This document shows, in pieces, positions 1 to 5,692 of a stretch of DNA of 5,692 nt. Where the stretch lies: positions 1 to 5,692 of the forward strand of contig CANLHC010000058.1 in NCBI GenBank assembly GCA_947490625.1, written 5' to 3'. Each line of letters starts with the position of its first letter. Positions within the stretch are counted from its first letter, which is position 1. A program made the position numbers and the translations under genes. Source of the DNA: Candidatus Nanopelagicaceae bacterium (GTDB lineage Bacteria; Actinomycetota; Actinomycetes; Nanopelagicales; Nanopelagicaceae). The notes beneath the pieces were generated by a model that saw only the letters and a list, made by a program, of their open reading frames with translations, made no database searches and was not told the DNA's origin.

Positions 1-688
1 TTGCAAAAGATTCATCAAGAACTGCATTAAGTCCACGATGATGAATCTCGGTCATCTCGTAAGAGCGCATACCTTGATCGCGCATCCAGGCAAGGGTGGC
101 ATGATCTGGCCAATAACCACGAAGGCCTAATTGTAAGAAGCGATCTCCCCGCATGTATCCATCTTCAATGAGACGACGCATCGGAGTTCCGTGTCCGATC
201 AATGCACCGAAGTGATCTTCGCCAGTATCGGCGTGCGCGTCAAAATGGATCATTGAAATCTTTCCATGTCCGCGATGGTTTGCAATGCCTGCAACATCTG
301 CAGATGCGATCGAGTGATCGCCACCAAGAATCACAGGTATTGCACCTGCTCGTGAAATCTTCTCAGTCGCTTCACGCAAGACAGTCAATGATGCAGCCAA
401 GTCTCCCCCAGGCATCATTAAGTCACCCGCATCAACAACGGTGAGATCTTTCAAACCATCTGTGCGTAACGCTAAATGTGGGCGACTTGCATCATGGGGC
501 AGATAATCTCCGCCACGAATTGCCTGCGGACCAAACTTGGCGCCGGATCGATGCGAAGTTCCTGAATCAATGGGTGCACCGACAATGACAATATCGGCAT
601 CGGCATAGGTTGCTGGATCATCAAGGTCGCATTGGGCAACACCTAGGAAGGTAAAGCTGGGACCGTACATATTGCCGTGGTTAACCAT
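1..688 (-). CDS. speB: Agmatinase-family ureohydrolase (arginase/agmatinase superfamily), 3' end cut by window edge
   Basis: Metal-dependent ureohydrolase, most likely cleaving agmatine to putrescine and urea in the cytoplasm. The 229 visible residues read from ATG at 688. The N-terminal part has the family pattern GTSHRSGAKFGPQAIR (residues 43-58). Metal-site motifs are GGDHS (122-126, ligand His125) and DAHAD (150-154, ligands Asp150, His152, Asp154), followed by HGTP (166-169). The second Asp-x-Asp metal motif and roughly the last 80-100 residues lie beyond the left edge, so integrity cannot be judged. The start codon directly follows the potC stop (TAA then ATG) without a clear Shine-Dalgarno site, which suggests translational coupling; Met7 (670) is a possible alternative start. 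Its place downstream of a polyamine transporter supports agmatinase. Guanidinobutyrase or another guanidino-compound hydrolase remains possible, because these cannot be separated by the visible motifs. Family assignment is firm; substrate is inferred. Confidence 0.88.
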   Translation of the reverse strand, partial: MVNHGNMYGPSFTFLGVAQCDLDDPATYADADIVIVGAPIDSGTSHRSGAKFGPQAIRGGDYLPHDASRPHLALRTDGLKDLTVVDAGDLMMPGGDLAASLTVLREATEKISRAGAIPVILGGDHSIASADVAGIANHRGHGKISMIHFDAHADTGEDHFGALIGHGTPMRRLIEDGYMRGDRFLQLGLRGYWPDHATLAWMRDQGMRSYEMTEIHHRGLNAVLDESFA

Positions 689-1528
689 TTAAGAAACTTT
701 ACGCTTACGGCTGACCACTTGTCCAACGATAACCAGGGCTAAGGCAAGGAAAAAGACAGCGGAGGCAATCACGTTAGCTTGCGCTGGGATTCCGCGTGCT
801 GCTGCTCCATAAATAAATTTTGGAAAGGTTGTGACGTTTCCAGAGTTGAAATTAGTGATAATAAAATCATCGAAAGAGAGGCTAAAGGCCAGAAGAGCTG
901 CTGCTGCAATTCCTGGTGCAACCAATGGCAAGGTCACGCGGCGAAATGTTTGAAATTCATTGGCGTAGAGATCCATCGCAGCCTGCTCAAGCCTGGGATC
1001 AAGGGATGCAATACGCGCTTTCACGGTGACAACAACGAAGGAGACGCAGAAAACAACGTGAGCAATAACTGTTGGCCAGAAACCTGGAGATATCTGCAAT
1101 ACAAGAAAGAGCGAAAGGATAGAAGCTCCCAAGACAATCTCTGGAGTTGCCATCGGAAGGAAGATTAAAAGGTTTGACGCTGATCGACCTCTAAATGCAT
1201 AGCGACCAATCGCAAAAGCAATCAGTGTTCCCAATATTGTTGAAAATATCGTTGAAAGCAAACCAATTTTAATTGAATTTCCTAGCGCTTCACACACACG
1301 AGGAGCACCACAGGGATACAACCACTTATCGAAGGTGAACCCTTGCCAAGTGATATTTGATTTCCCTGAATCGTTAAAGGAGAAGACGAAGGTATAGACC
1401 ACTGGGATAAAGAGGTAGGTAAATGCTAGAGCCATGTAAACACGTATGAGATTTTTGCCAAACCAGCGCGATATCGAAGCACCTAATGGTCGCTTGGAAA
1501 CGATAGATTCTCTATTTTGCGAAGTCAT
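689..1528 (-). CDS. potC: Spermidine/putrescine ABC transporter permease, PotC-like
   Basis: Inner-membrane permease subunit of a polyamine importer, 279 residues, close to the usual PotC length. A basic cytoplasmic N-terminus is followed by about six hydrophobic segments (roughly residues 29-51, 84-109, 118-145, 150-170, 202-220, 250-272). The cytoplasmic EAA coupling loop that contacts the ATPase is at 180-206 (LEQAAMDLYANEFQTF, then RRVTLPLVAPGI). After it comes FDDFIITNF (219-227), matching the MDDVVVSSF stretch I recall from E. coli PotC, which is why it is called PotC and not PotB. The usual EAA-loop glycine is a tyrosine (Tyr188). The loop after the first membrane segment contains Cys73 and Cys79. 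The start ATG overlaps the potB stop as ATGA, with GAGG four bases upstream of the start as a weak ribosome site. The stop TAA abuts the ureohydrolase start. Family is certain; exact polyamine substrate is not. Confidence 0.94.
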   Translation of the reverse strand: MTSQNRESIVSKRPLGASISRWFGKNLIRVYMALAFTYLFIPVVYTFVFSFNDSGKSNITWQGFTFDKWLYPCGAPRVCEALGNSIKIGLLSTIFSTILGTLIAFAIGRYAFRGRSASNLLIFLPMATPEIVLGASILSLFLVLQISPGFWPTVIAHVVFCVSFVVVTVKARIASLDPRLEQAAMDLYANEFQTFRRVTLPLVAPGIAAAALLAFSLSFDDFIITNFNSGNVTTFPKFIYGAAARGIPAQANVIASAVFFLALALVIVGQVVSRKRKVS

Positions 1529-2370
1529 ACAACCTCATCCGTTCCGGCTTTACGGATATACACAACAACAATAATCAGAATCGCAGCCATCAACATAAAT
1601 GAAAGCGCTGATGTAGTCGGATAATCTGGAATGAGGAATCTCGATTGAATGACATTACCAATCATTGTGTTATTTGGTCCGCCCAACAATTCAGCATTCA
1701 CATAGTCACCCGCAGCGGGAATAAATGTAAGCAGGGTTCCAGCGACTACACCTGGCATGGAGAGAGGAAGGGTTACTTTACGGAAGGTTGTGAAACCGTT
1801 GGCATAGAGATCACCGGATGCTTCCAGGGTTCGAGGGTCGATTCGATCGATGGATGCGTAAAGAGGGAGAGTCATAAAGGGCAGGAAGTTATAGGCCATA
1901 CCCAGAATGACCGCACCTGCAGTTGAAGTCAAGGTAGTCGATTCGCTGATTAACCCGAGCGCTCTCAGCGGAGGAACCACGAAGCCTTCTTCTCCCAGAA
2001 TTTGCTTCCACGCAACTGTTCGGAGCAAAAATGAAGTGAAGAATGGAGCGACAACAAGCACGAGAAGCACGTTCTTATATTTTCCAGATTTGAATGCCAA
2101 GGCATACGCCAATGGATAAGAGATCAGTAGCGCGATTAGGGTTGCAAGCAATGCATAAATGATAGATCTCCCGAAATGCTCTCTGCTATCGAGAAATGCT
2201 TCCAGATAATTCCTAAATCTAAAGGTTTGCTCAAAATCATCAATGTCACCACCGCTGACAGGAGTTGCAGTTGAGACCTGAGCAAGACTTACAATCGGAA
2301 AAACAAAAAATGTAAGCAGAAAGGCGAAACCAGGAAGAAGCAGTAGGTAGGGGGTGCTTATCTTCTTCAT
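1525..2370 (-). CDS. potB: Spermidine/putrescine ABC transporter permease, PotB-like
   Basis: The other inner-membrane permease of the importer, 281 residues, normal for the family. It begins with a hydrophobic segment (about 8-30), followed by an outward-facing stretch of about 40 residues (31-68), and then further membrane segments near 70-93, 100-118, 150-172, 204-221 and 254-272. The EAA loop is at 182-207 (LEASGDLYANGFTTF, then RKVTLPLSMPGV). AGDYVNAELLGG (220-231) corresponds to the PotB-type sequence after the EAA loop. As in the neighbouring PotC, the loop glycine is replaced by tyrosine (Tyr189). The gene starts 16 nt after the potA stop; those 16 bases contain no recognisable Shine-Dalgarno sequence, so translation may depend on coupling to potA. 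It overlaps potC by 4 nt (ATGA). Together with PotC it should form the heterodimeric membrane channel driven by PotA. Confidence 0.94.
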   Translation of the reverse strand: MKKISTPYLLLLPGFAFLLTFFVFPIVSLAQVSTATPVSGGDIDDFEQTFRFRNYLEAFLDSREHFGRSIIYALLATLIALLISYPLAYALAFKSGKYKNVLLVLVVAPFFTSFLLRTVAWKQILGEEGFVVPPLRALGLISESTTLTSTAGAVILGMAYNFLPFMTLPLYASIDRIDPRTLEASGDLYANGFTTFRKVTLPLSMPGVVAGTLLTFIPAAGDYVNAELLGGPNNTMIGNVIQSRFLIPDYPTTSALSFMLMAAILIIVVVYIRKAGTDEVV

Positions 2371-2386
2371 AGCCGGAGTCTTTTGC

Positions 2387-3535
2387 TTACTCTTCGTCGA
2401 GATCTTCAGGAACTACTTCGGTACCTGCTTCTGCATCTTCATCGCCACGCAGTGCAAAGGTAAAGATTGGCTCCCAAGAGATATTCACTGGGTCACCGAT
2501 TCGAAATGGTGCAACCCCGTCATCGTTTTGTTCGAAGACCATCAGCTCTTGTCCCCACGGCATCATCACTTGATACTGGGTCGAGACACCGATATATGAA
2601 ACATCTTCAATCTTTCCACCACTTAATACATTGCCTGATGTGGGGGTTTGAAGAAGAGAAATGCGGAACTTTTCTGGGCGGATACCGGCATAAATCGAGG
2701 CATCGGCTGCGTGAGAACGAGAGCGCGGAAGTGAAATCTTCTGACCGAAGAGATCGGCGACTAACGAGTCTCCATCTGTGCCGACGAGTGAACCCTTGAT
2801 TAAATTGGATTGACCGAGGAAGTTTGCAACAAATGCTGTCTTTGGATTGTCATAGAGATCAGCCGGGCTTCCCATCTGCTCAATCTTGCCTTCATTCATC
2901 ACTGCGATCGTGTCAGCCATTGTCATGGCCTCTTCCTGATCGTGGGTAACGTGAACGAAGGTAAGTCCAACCTCCTTTTGAATCCACTTGAGTTCAATCT
3001 GCATCTGACGTCGCAACTTGAGATCAAGTGCACCTAGCGGTTCATCAAGGAGAAGAAGTGCTGGACGATTAACAATGGCGCGAGCAAGTGCGATGCGCTG
3101 TTGTTGCCCGCCTGAGAGCTGTGTTGGTTTGCGCTGTGCCAGATGAGGCAGTTCAACCAGGTTGAGCACCTTGTTGACTGACTCATCAACATCTTTAATT
3201 CCTCGTCGGCGCAGACCAAATGCAATATTTTCAAAGATTGTTAAATGTGGAAAGAGTGCGTAATTCTGAAAAACTGTATTAATGGGGCGCTGATACGGCT
3301 TGGTGTAGGTGATATCTGTAGAACCTAAGTGGATACTTCCCACCGTTGGTTCTTCCAGACCAGCCACCATGCGAAGCGTGGTGGTCTTGCCACACCCTGA
3401 AGGTCCAAGCAATGCAAAGAATGAACCTTCAGGGATGGTTAAAGAGAGATCATCAACAGCGGTGAAGTCGCCATAACTCTTAGTAACGCTCGTGAGTTTG
3501 AGGTCACCACGTGCAGAGTTTGCGCTATCGCTCAC
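2387..3535 (-). CDS. potA: Polyamine ABC transporter ATP-binding protein, PotA-like
   Basis: Cytoplasmic ATPase that powers polyamine import, 382 residues. All nucleotide-binding elements are present: A-loop Tyr21, Walker A GPSGCGKTT (44-52), Q-loop Gln90 in FQNYALFPH, signature LSGGQQQR (140-147), Walker B LLLLDE (160-165), D-loop GALD (168-171) and switch His198 in VTHDQEEA. A C-terminal TOBE-type regulatory domain (about 240-370) includes AGIRPEKF (283-290), typical of the PotA/MalK/CysA importer group. The last 20 or so residues are strongly acidic (EDAEAG onward, ending EDLDEE), an appendage after the TOBE core. The start is GTG at 3535, directly after the potD stop (TAA then GTG). There is no good Shine-Dalgarno site at normal spacing, so re-initiation after potD is likely. 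No in-frame start fits better, because the ATPase domain begins by residue 12. Confidence 0.95.
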   Translation of the reverse strand: MSDSANSARGDLKLTSVTKSYGDFTAVDDLSLTIPEGSFFALLGPSGCGKTTTLRMVAGLEEPTVGSIHLGSTDITYTKPYQRPINTVFQNYALFPHLTIFENIAFGLRRRGIKDVDESVNKVLNLVELPHLAQRKPTQLSGGQQQRIALARAIVNRPALLLLDEPLGALDLKLRRQMQIELKWIQKEVGLTFVHVTHDQEEAMTMADTIAVMNEGKIEQMGSPADLYDNPKTAFVANFLGQSNLIKGSLVGTDGDSLVADLFGQKISLPRSRSHAADASIYAGIRPEKFRISLLQTPTSGNVLSGGKIEDVSYIGVSTQYQVMMPWGQELMVFEQNDDGVAPFRIGDPVNISWEPIFTFALRGDEDAEAGTEVVPEDLDEE

Positions 3536-4732
3536 TTAGATGCCAGATGCCTTGAGGAAGGCTTCTGACCAAGAAGTTTCTTCAGTTGGTGTGAGCGAAC
3601 GGAAGACAGAGAGGTTAGCCATTGTCTTTTCAGTTGGGAAGATGAATTCGCTTGTCGCTAGGTCTGGATCGATCTTCTCCATCTCAGCTTGAGCACCCTT
3701 TACTGGAGTTACGTAGTTAACGTAGGCAGCAACTTCTGCAGCAATTGCAGGGTCGTAATACCAGTTGATCAGCTTTTCAGCATTAGCTTTCGCTTCAGCG
3801 GTTGCTGTGTAAGGAATCATCAAGTTATCACCTGAAATGGTTCCACCTGACTCAGGGATTGCGAAGTCGAACTTGCCTTCGTAATCATTCTTCAAGATGA
3901 ACATATCGCCAGACCAACCAATAACAGCAATTGCATCGCCAGATTTGAGATCTTCAGCATATTCGTTGCCCTTGACCCCGCGAATCCAGCCATCTGAAAC
4001 TTTCTGCTCTAAGAATTCAACAGCGCTCATAAACTGATCTTCAGTCACTGTCTGCAGATCTACGCCACGTGAGCGCAAGATGATTCCGATGGTGTCGCGC
4101 ATCTCAGAGAGAACAACGATCTTGCCTTTATTTGCAGGTGCAAAGAGATCATCAAGGGTACGAACTCCACCAGGAACCTTCTCGGTGTTCCAACCAAATC
4201 CACCCATGATGCCTTGCCATGTCATGGAGTGTTCACGTGTTGGGTCAAATGAAGGAGATGCAAGAGTGTCAAGAATATTTCCTGCATTGGGAATATTTGT
4301 CTTATCAAATTTATGTGTGTAGCCCAGACGGATCCAGCGAGCAGCCATCCAGTCGGTTGGAGTCACAATGTCATAACCGATATCTTGCTTAAGCTTTAGC
4401 TGCGCCTGAACTTTTCCAAAGAACTCGTCGTTATCGTTGTAATCTTCAAAGTATTGGCTGTTAAGAATATTCTCGCGACTGAATTTATCGAGCGTAGGAT
4501 AGTAAGCACACTCTTCGTCGTAATCCAGGTAAAGAGGCCAGTTACCCCAGCGAAGAGTTGCCGCTTCTGCCGGCGCTTTGTAAACATCGCATGATGAACC
4601 ACCGCATGCAGTGAGCATGCTTGCTCCAGCTATACCCGCAGCTCCTGCAAATACGCCACGACGTGAAACTTTTGAATTAAGAATTGCGCGTGCTTCTTGT
4701 GATAAAGCTGAAGACTTAGGTGATTTAGCCAT
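3536..4732 (-). CDS. potD: Polyamine-binding lipoprotein of an ABC transporter, PotD/PotF-like (Tat-type signal)
   Basis: Extracytoplasmic solute-binding protein that delivers polyamine to the permease, 398 residues from the chosen ATG at 4732. That start is preferred over an in-frame ATG at 4786 because it has AAGGAG nine bases upstream, and the extra 18 residues of the longer form overlap the candidate promoter. The signal region has a twin-arginine motif SRRGVFAG (23-30), a hydrophobic stretch and a lipobox LTAC (40-43); Cys43 would be lipidated. The mature part fits the spermidine/putrescine-binding family: LRWGNWPLYLD (60-70), YDIVTPTDWMA (120-130), LSEMRDTIG (208-216), IGWSGD (271-276), GGTISGDNLMIP (296-307) and YVNYVTPVKGA (337-347). 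The only mature cysteines besides Cys43 are Cys48 and Cys75, a possible disulfide. By recalled alignment, the position of E. coli PotD Trp255 is Ser300 while the neighbouring Asp257 is kept (Asp302), so ligand preference may differ from E. coli PotD. Confidence 0.92.
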   Translation of the reverse strand: MAKSPKSSALSQEARAILNSKVSRRGVFAGAAGIAGASMLTACGGSSCDVYKAPAEAATLRWGNWPLYLDYDEECAYYPTLDKFSRENILNSQYFEDYNDNDEFFGKVQAQLKLKQDIGYDIVTPTDWMAARWIRLGYTHKFDKTNIPNAGNILDTLASPSFDPTREHSMTWQGIMGGFGWNTEKVPGGVRTLDDLFAPANKGKIVVLSEMRDTIGIILRSRGVDLQTVTEDQFMSAVEFLEQKVSDGWIRGVKGNEYAEDLKSGDAIAVIGWSGDMFILKNDYEGKFDFAIPESGGTISGDNLMIPYTATAEAKANAEKLINWYYDPAIAAEVAAYVNYVTPVKGAQAEMEKIDPDLATSEFIFPTEKTMANLSVFRSLTPTEETSWSEAFLKASGI

Positions 4733-4741
4733 GTAGATGGG

Positions 4742-4747
4742 CTCCTT
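4742..4747 (-). promoter_or_regulatory. Shine-Dalgarno site for potD
   Basis: AAGGAG on the minus strand, nine bases before the ATG at 4732. It decides the potD start in favour of the 398-residue product over an in-frame ATG 54 nt upstream, which has no such site. It is the clearest ribosome site in the window; the downstream genes of the cluster have weak or no sites of this kind. Confidence 0.8.
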
Positions 4748-4784
4748 TTTATTTTCCGGAACAAGGGACGGTTGTGCAGGGCCC

Positions 4785-4814
4785 ATTATGGAGCCGATAG
4801 CCCCGTGAGGCCAA
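4785..4814 (-). promoter_or_regulatory. Candidate promoter for the potDABC-ureohydrolase unit
   Basis: On the minus strand TTGGCC (4809-4814, four of six matches to TTGACA) is separated by 18 nt from CATAAT (4785-4790, five of six matches to TATAAT). Transcription would begin near 4778, giving a leader of about 45 nt before the potD ATG and placing the potD Shine-Dalgarno site inside it. The spacer carries an imperfect GC-rich inverted repeat (4790-4804) that could be an operator or chance. This is pattern matching only; the genes might equally be read through from the dehydrogenase. Confidence 0.3.
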
Positions 4815-4824
4815 ACTATTTGCA

Positions 4825-4848
4825 GGTAATTTCAGGAGAAATTTCACC
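4825..4848. other. Hairpin-forming inverted repeat between aldehyde dehydrogenase and potD
   Basis: On the minus strand AATTTC and GAAATT pair around a TCCT loop, and the stem extends by GGT with ACC after a 2-nt bulge, giving nine base pairs in all. It begins 18 nt after the dehydrogenase stop. Read on the minus strand it is not followed by a T-run, so it is a poor intrinsic terminator for the dehydrogenase. Read on the plus strand it is followed by TAATTTTT, but no plus-strand gene ends there. It could be a 3'-end stabilising structure, a processing site or a protein-binding site; its role is unknown. Confidence 0.4.
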
Positions 4849-4865
4849 TAATTTTTCGCCAGATC

Positions 4866-5692
4866 TCAGGCGTTGAGGTTGCTCATCACATGCTTGATGC
4901 GGGTGTAATCCTCAAAGCCGTAGCTAGAGAGATCCTTGCCATAACCAGAGCGCTTGTATCCCCCATGAGGCATCTCAGCCACTAAAGGAATATGGGTATT
5001 GATCCAGACACAGCCGAAGTCAAAGGCCTTAGCAAGGCGCATCGCTCGTCCATGATCCTTAGTCCAGATCGATGAGGCGAGGCCGTAATCGACACCATTG
5101 GCCAAGGCGATCGCCTCGGCTTCGTCGTTAAATTTCTGGATCGTAATGACGGGTCCAAAGATCTCGCTCTGGATCAGCTCATCGCTCTGCTTGAGATCTG
5201 CAATCACTGTTGGTGCAATGAAATATCCGCCCAAGTTATTCGGTGATCCACCAGCGACGATTCGTGCATGACTTGGGACTCGCTCAATAAATCCGTTAAC
5301 GCGCGCAAATTGGGAAGCATTGTTGACGGGCCCGACAAGTACATCAGTATCTGGCATTCCCATAGCAATCTGATTAGTTGCTTGATCTGCTAACAACTTC
5401 ACCATCTCGTCATAGACACCTGCCTGCACAAGTACACGAGTGGCAGCAGTGCAATCTTGACCAGCGTTGAAGAATCCGGCGATAGCGATTCCTTCGGCGG
5501 CAGCCTGTAGATCTGCATCATTAAAGACAACAACAGGCGCCTTGCCACCAAGTTCTAGGTGTACCCGCTTGAGTGATTTAGCGGCAGCTCCTGCAACTTC
5601 CATTCCGGCACGAACTGATCCGGTAATTGAAACCATTGCTGGTGTTGCATGATCGACTAAGAGCGCACCAGTTTCGCGTTCACCGCAGATCA
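4866..5692 (-). CDS. Gamma-aminobutyraldehyde dehydrogenase-like NAD(P)-dependent aldehyde dehydrogenase, 5' end cut by window edge
   Basis: The last 274 codons of an aldehyde dehydrogenase; the frame is open to the right edge, so the real start lies outside and the Met at 5636 is internal. Numbering visible residues from the edge: the cofactor loop TGSVRAG is at 23-29, catalytic Glu46 in HLELGGKAP, and catalytic Cys80 in FFNAGQDCTA. The Glu-to-Cys distance of 34 is normal for the superfamily. EIFGPV and a C-terminal stretch with PHGGYKRSGYGKDLSSYG and DYTRIKHVM follow. NAGQDCTA and the DYT-x-x-KHVM ending resemble E. coli PatD (YdcW), which oxidises 4-aminobutyraldehyde to GABA in putrescine breakdown. 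Its position upstream of a polyamine transporter supports that role. Related betaine-aldehyde or glutamyl-aminobutyraldehyde (PuuC-type) dehydrogenases are alternatives. About 200 N-terminal residues, with most of the Rossmann fold, are missing from view. It is co-oriented with potD, 133 nt upstream. Confidence 0.88.
   Translation of the reverse strand, partial: ICGERETGALLVDHATPAMVSITGSVRAGMEVAGAAAKSLKRVHLELGGKAPVVVFNDADLQAAAEGIAIAGFFNAGQDCTAATRVLVQAGVYDEMVKLLADQATNQIAMGMPDTDVLVGPVNNASQFARVNGFIERVPSHARIVAGGSPNNLGGYFIAPTVIADLKQSDELIQSEIFGPVITIQKFNDEAEAIALANGVDYGLASSIWTKDHGRAMRLAKAFDFGCVWINTHIPLVAEMPHGGYKRSGYGKDLSSYGFEDYTRIKHVMSNLNA

Noticed and set aside
202..444. Plus-strand open frame of 80 codons near the left edge
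   Set aside because: It is antisense to the ureohydrolase, which shows intact metal-binding motifs; the shadow product is low-complexity (Gln, Ser, His) with no support.
779..1168. Plus-strand open frame of 129 codons inside potC
   Set aside because: It lies wholly antisense to a well-supported permease gene, is rich in Cys, Trp, Lys and Asn in a way typical of shadow frames, and matches no family I recognise.
4733..4786. Eighteen-residue N-terminal extension of the binding protein from ATG at 4786
   Set aside because: No ribosome site precedes that ATG, it overlaps the candidate -10 element, and the ATG at 4732 has AAGGAG at good spacing in front of a normal signal sequence.
4825..4855. 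Intrinsic terminator on the plus strand (hairpin followed by TAATTTTT)
   Set aside because: There is no plus-strand gene leading into it, the stem is AT-rich and bulged, and in the direction of the real genes no T-run follows.
5467..5652. Plus-strand open frame of 61 codons at the right edge
   Set aside because: It is antisense to the catalytic region of the aldehyde dehydrogenase, whose frame continues intact to the window edge.
1..5692. Mobile element, CRISPR array, tRNA or novel defence system
   Set aside because: I saw no direct repeats of array type, transposase motifs, terminal repeats or tRNA-like folds; coding genes of known metabolic families fill almost all of the window.

Overview
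The window is one continuous minus-strand gene block, with both end genes cut by the window edges. Read in the direction of transcription (high to low coordinates) the order is: aldehyde dehydrogenase of the gamma-aminobutyraldehyde type (3' part only), polyamine-binding lipoprotein (potD-like), ABC ATPase (potA-like), two permeases (potB-like, then potC-like), and an agmatinase-family ureohydrolase (5' part only). No RNA gene, mobile element, CRISPR array or plus-strand gene could be supported. The plus-strand open frames are antisense shadows of these genes.

Layout. 4866-5692 holds the C-terminal part of the dehydrogenase. 4733-4865 is the only real intergenic gap; it holds a small hairpin, a weak promoter candidate and a clear Shine-Dalgarno site for potD. 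From 4732 down to 1 the genes are packed extremely tightly: potD and potA abut (TAA then GTG), potA and potB are 16 nt apart, potB and potC overlap by 4 nt (ATGA), and potC and the ureohydrolase abut (TAA then ATG).

How the genes fit together (inference from family knowledge). The binding protein captures a polyamine such as putrescine, spermidine or possibly agmatine outside the membrane, and PotB/PotC with the PotA ATPase import it. The ureohydrolase would convert agmatine to putrescine plus urea. Putrescine, after transamination or oxidation by an enzyme not in this window, gives 4-aminobutyraldehyde, which the dehydrogenase oxidises to GABA. The block therefore looks like a polyamine uptake and catabolism locus supplying carbon and nitrogen.

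Organism. The proteins look actinobacterial: a Tat-type lipoprotein binding protein, DLYAN in the permease EAA loops, and the D-A-B-C gene order. The base composition is moderate, by eye roughly 45-50% GC, which is low for Actinobacteria. Tight gene packing with moderate GC fits streamlined freshwater Actinobacteria (acI / Nanopelagicales-like). This is an inference, not a demonstrated assignment. The region appears to be ordinary metabolism rather than a new kind of system; the findings below are modest points within it.
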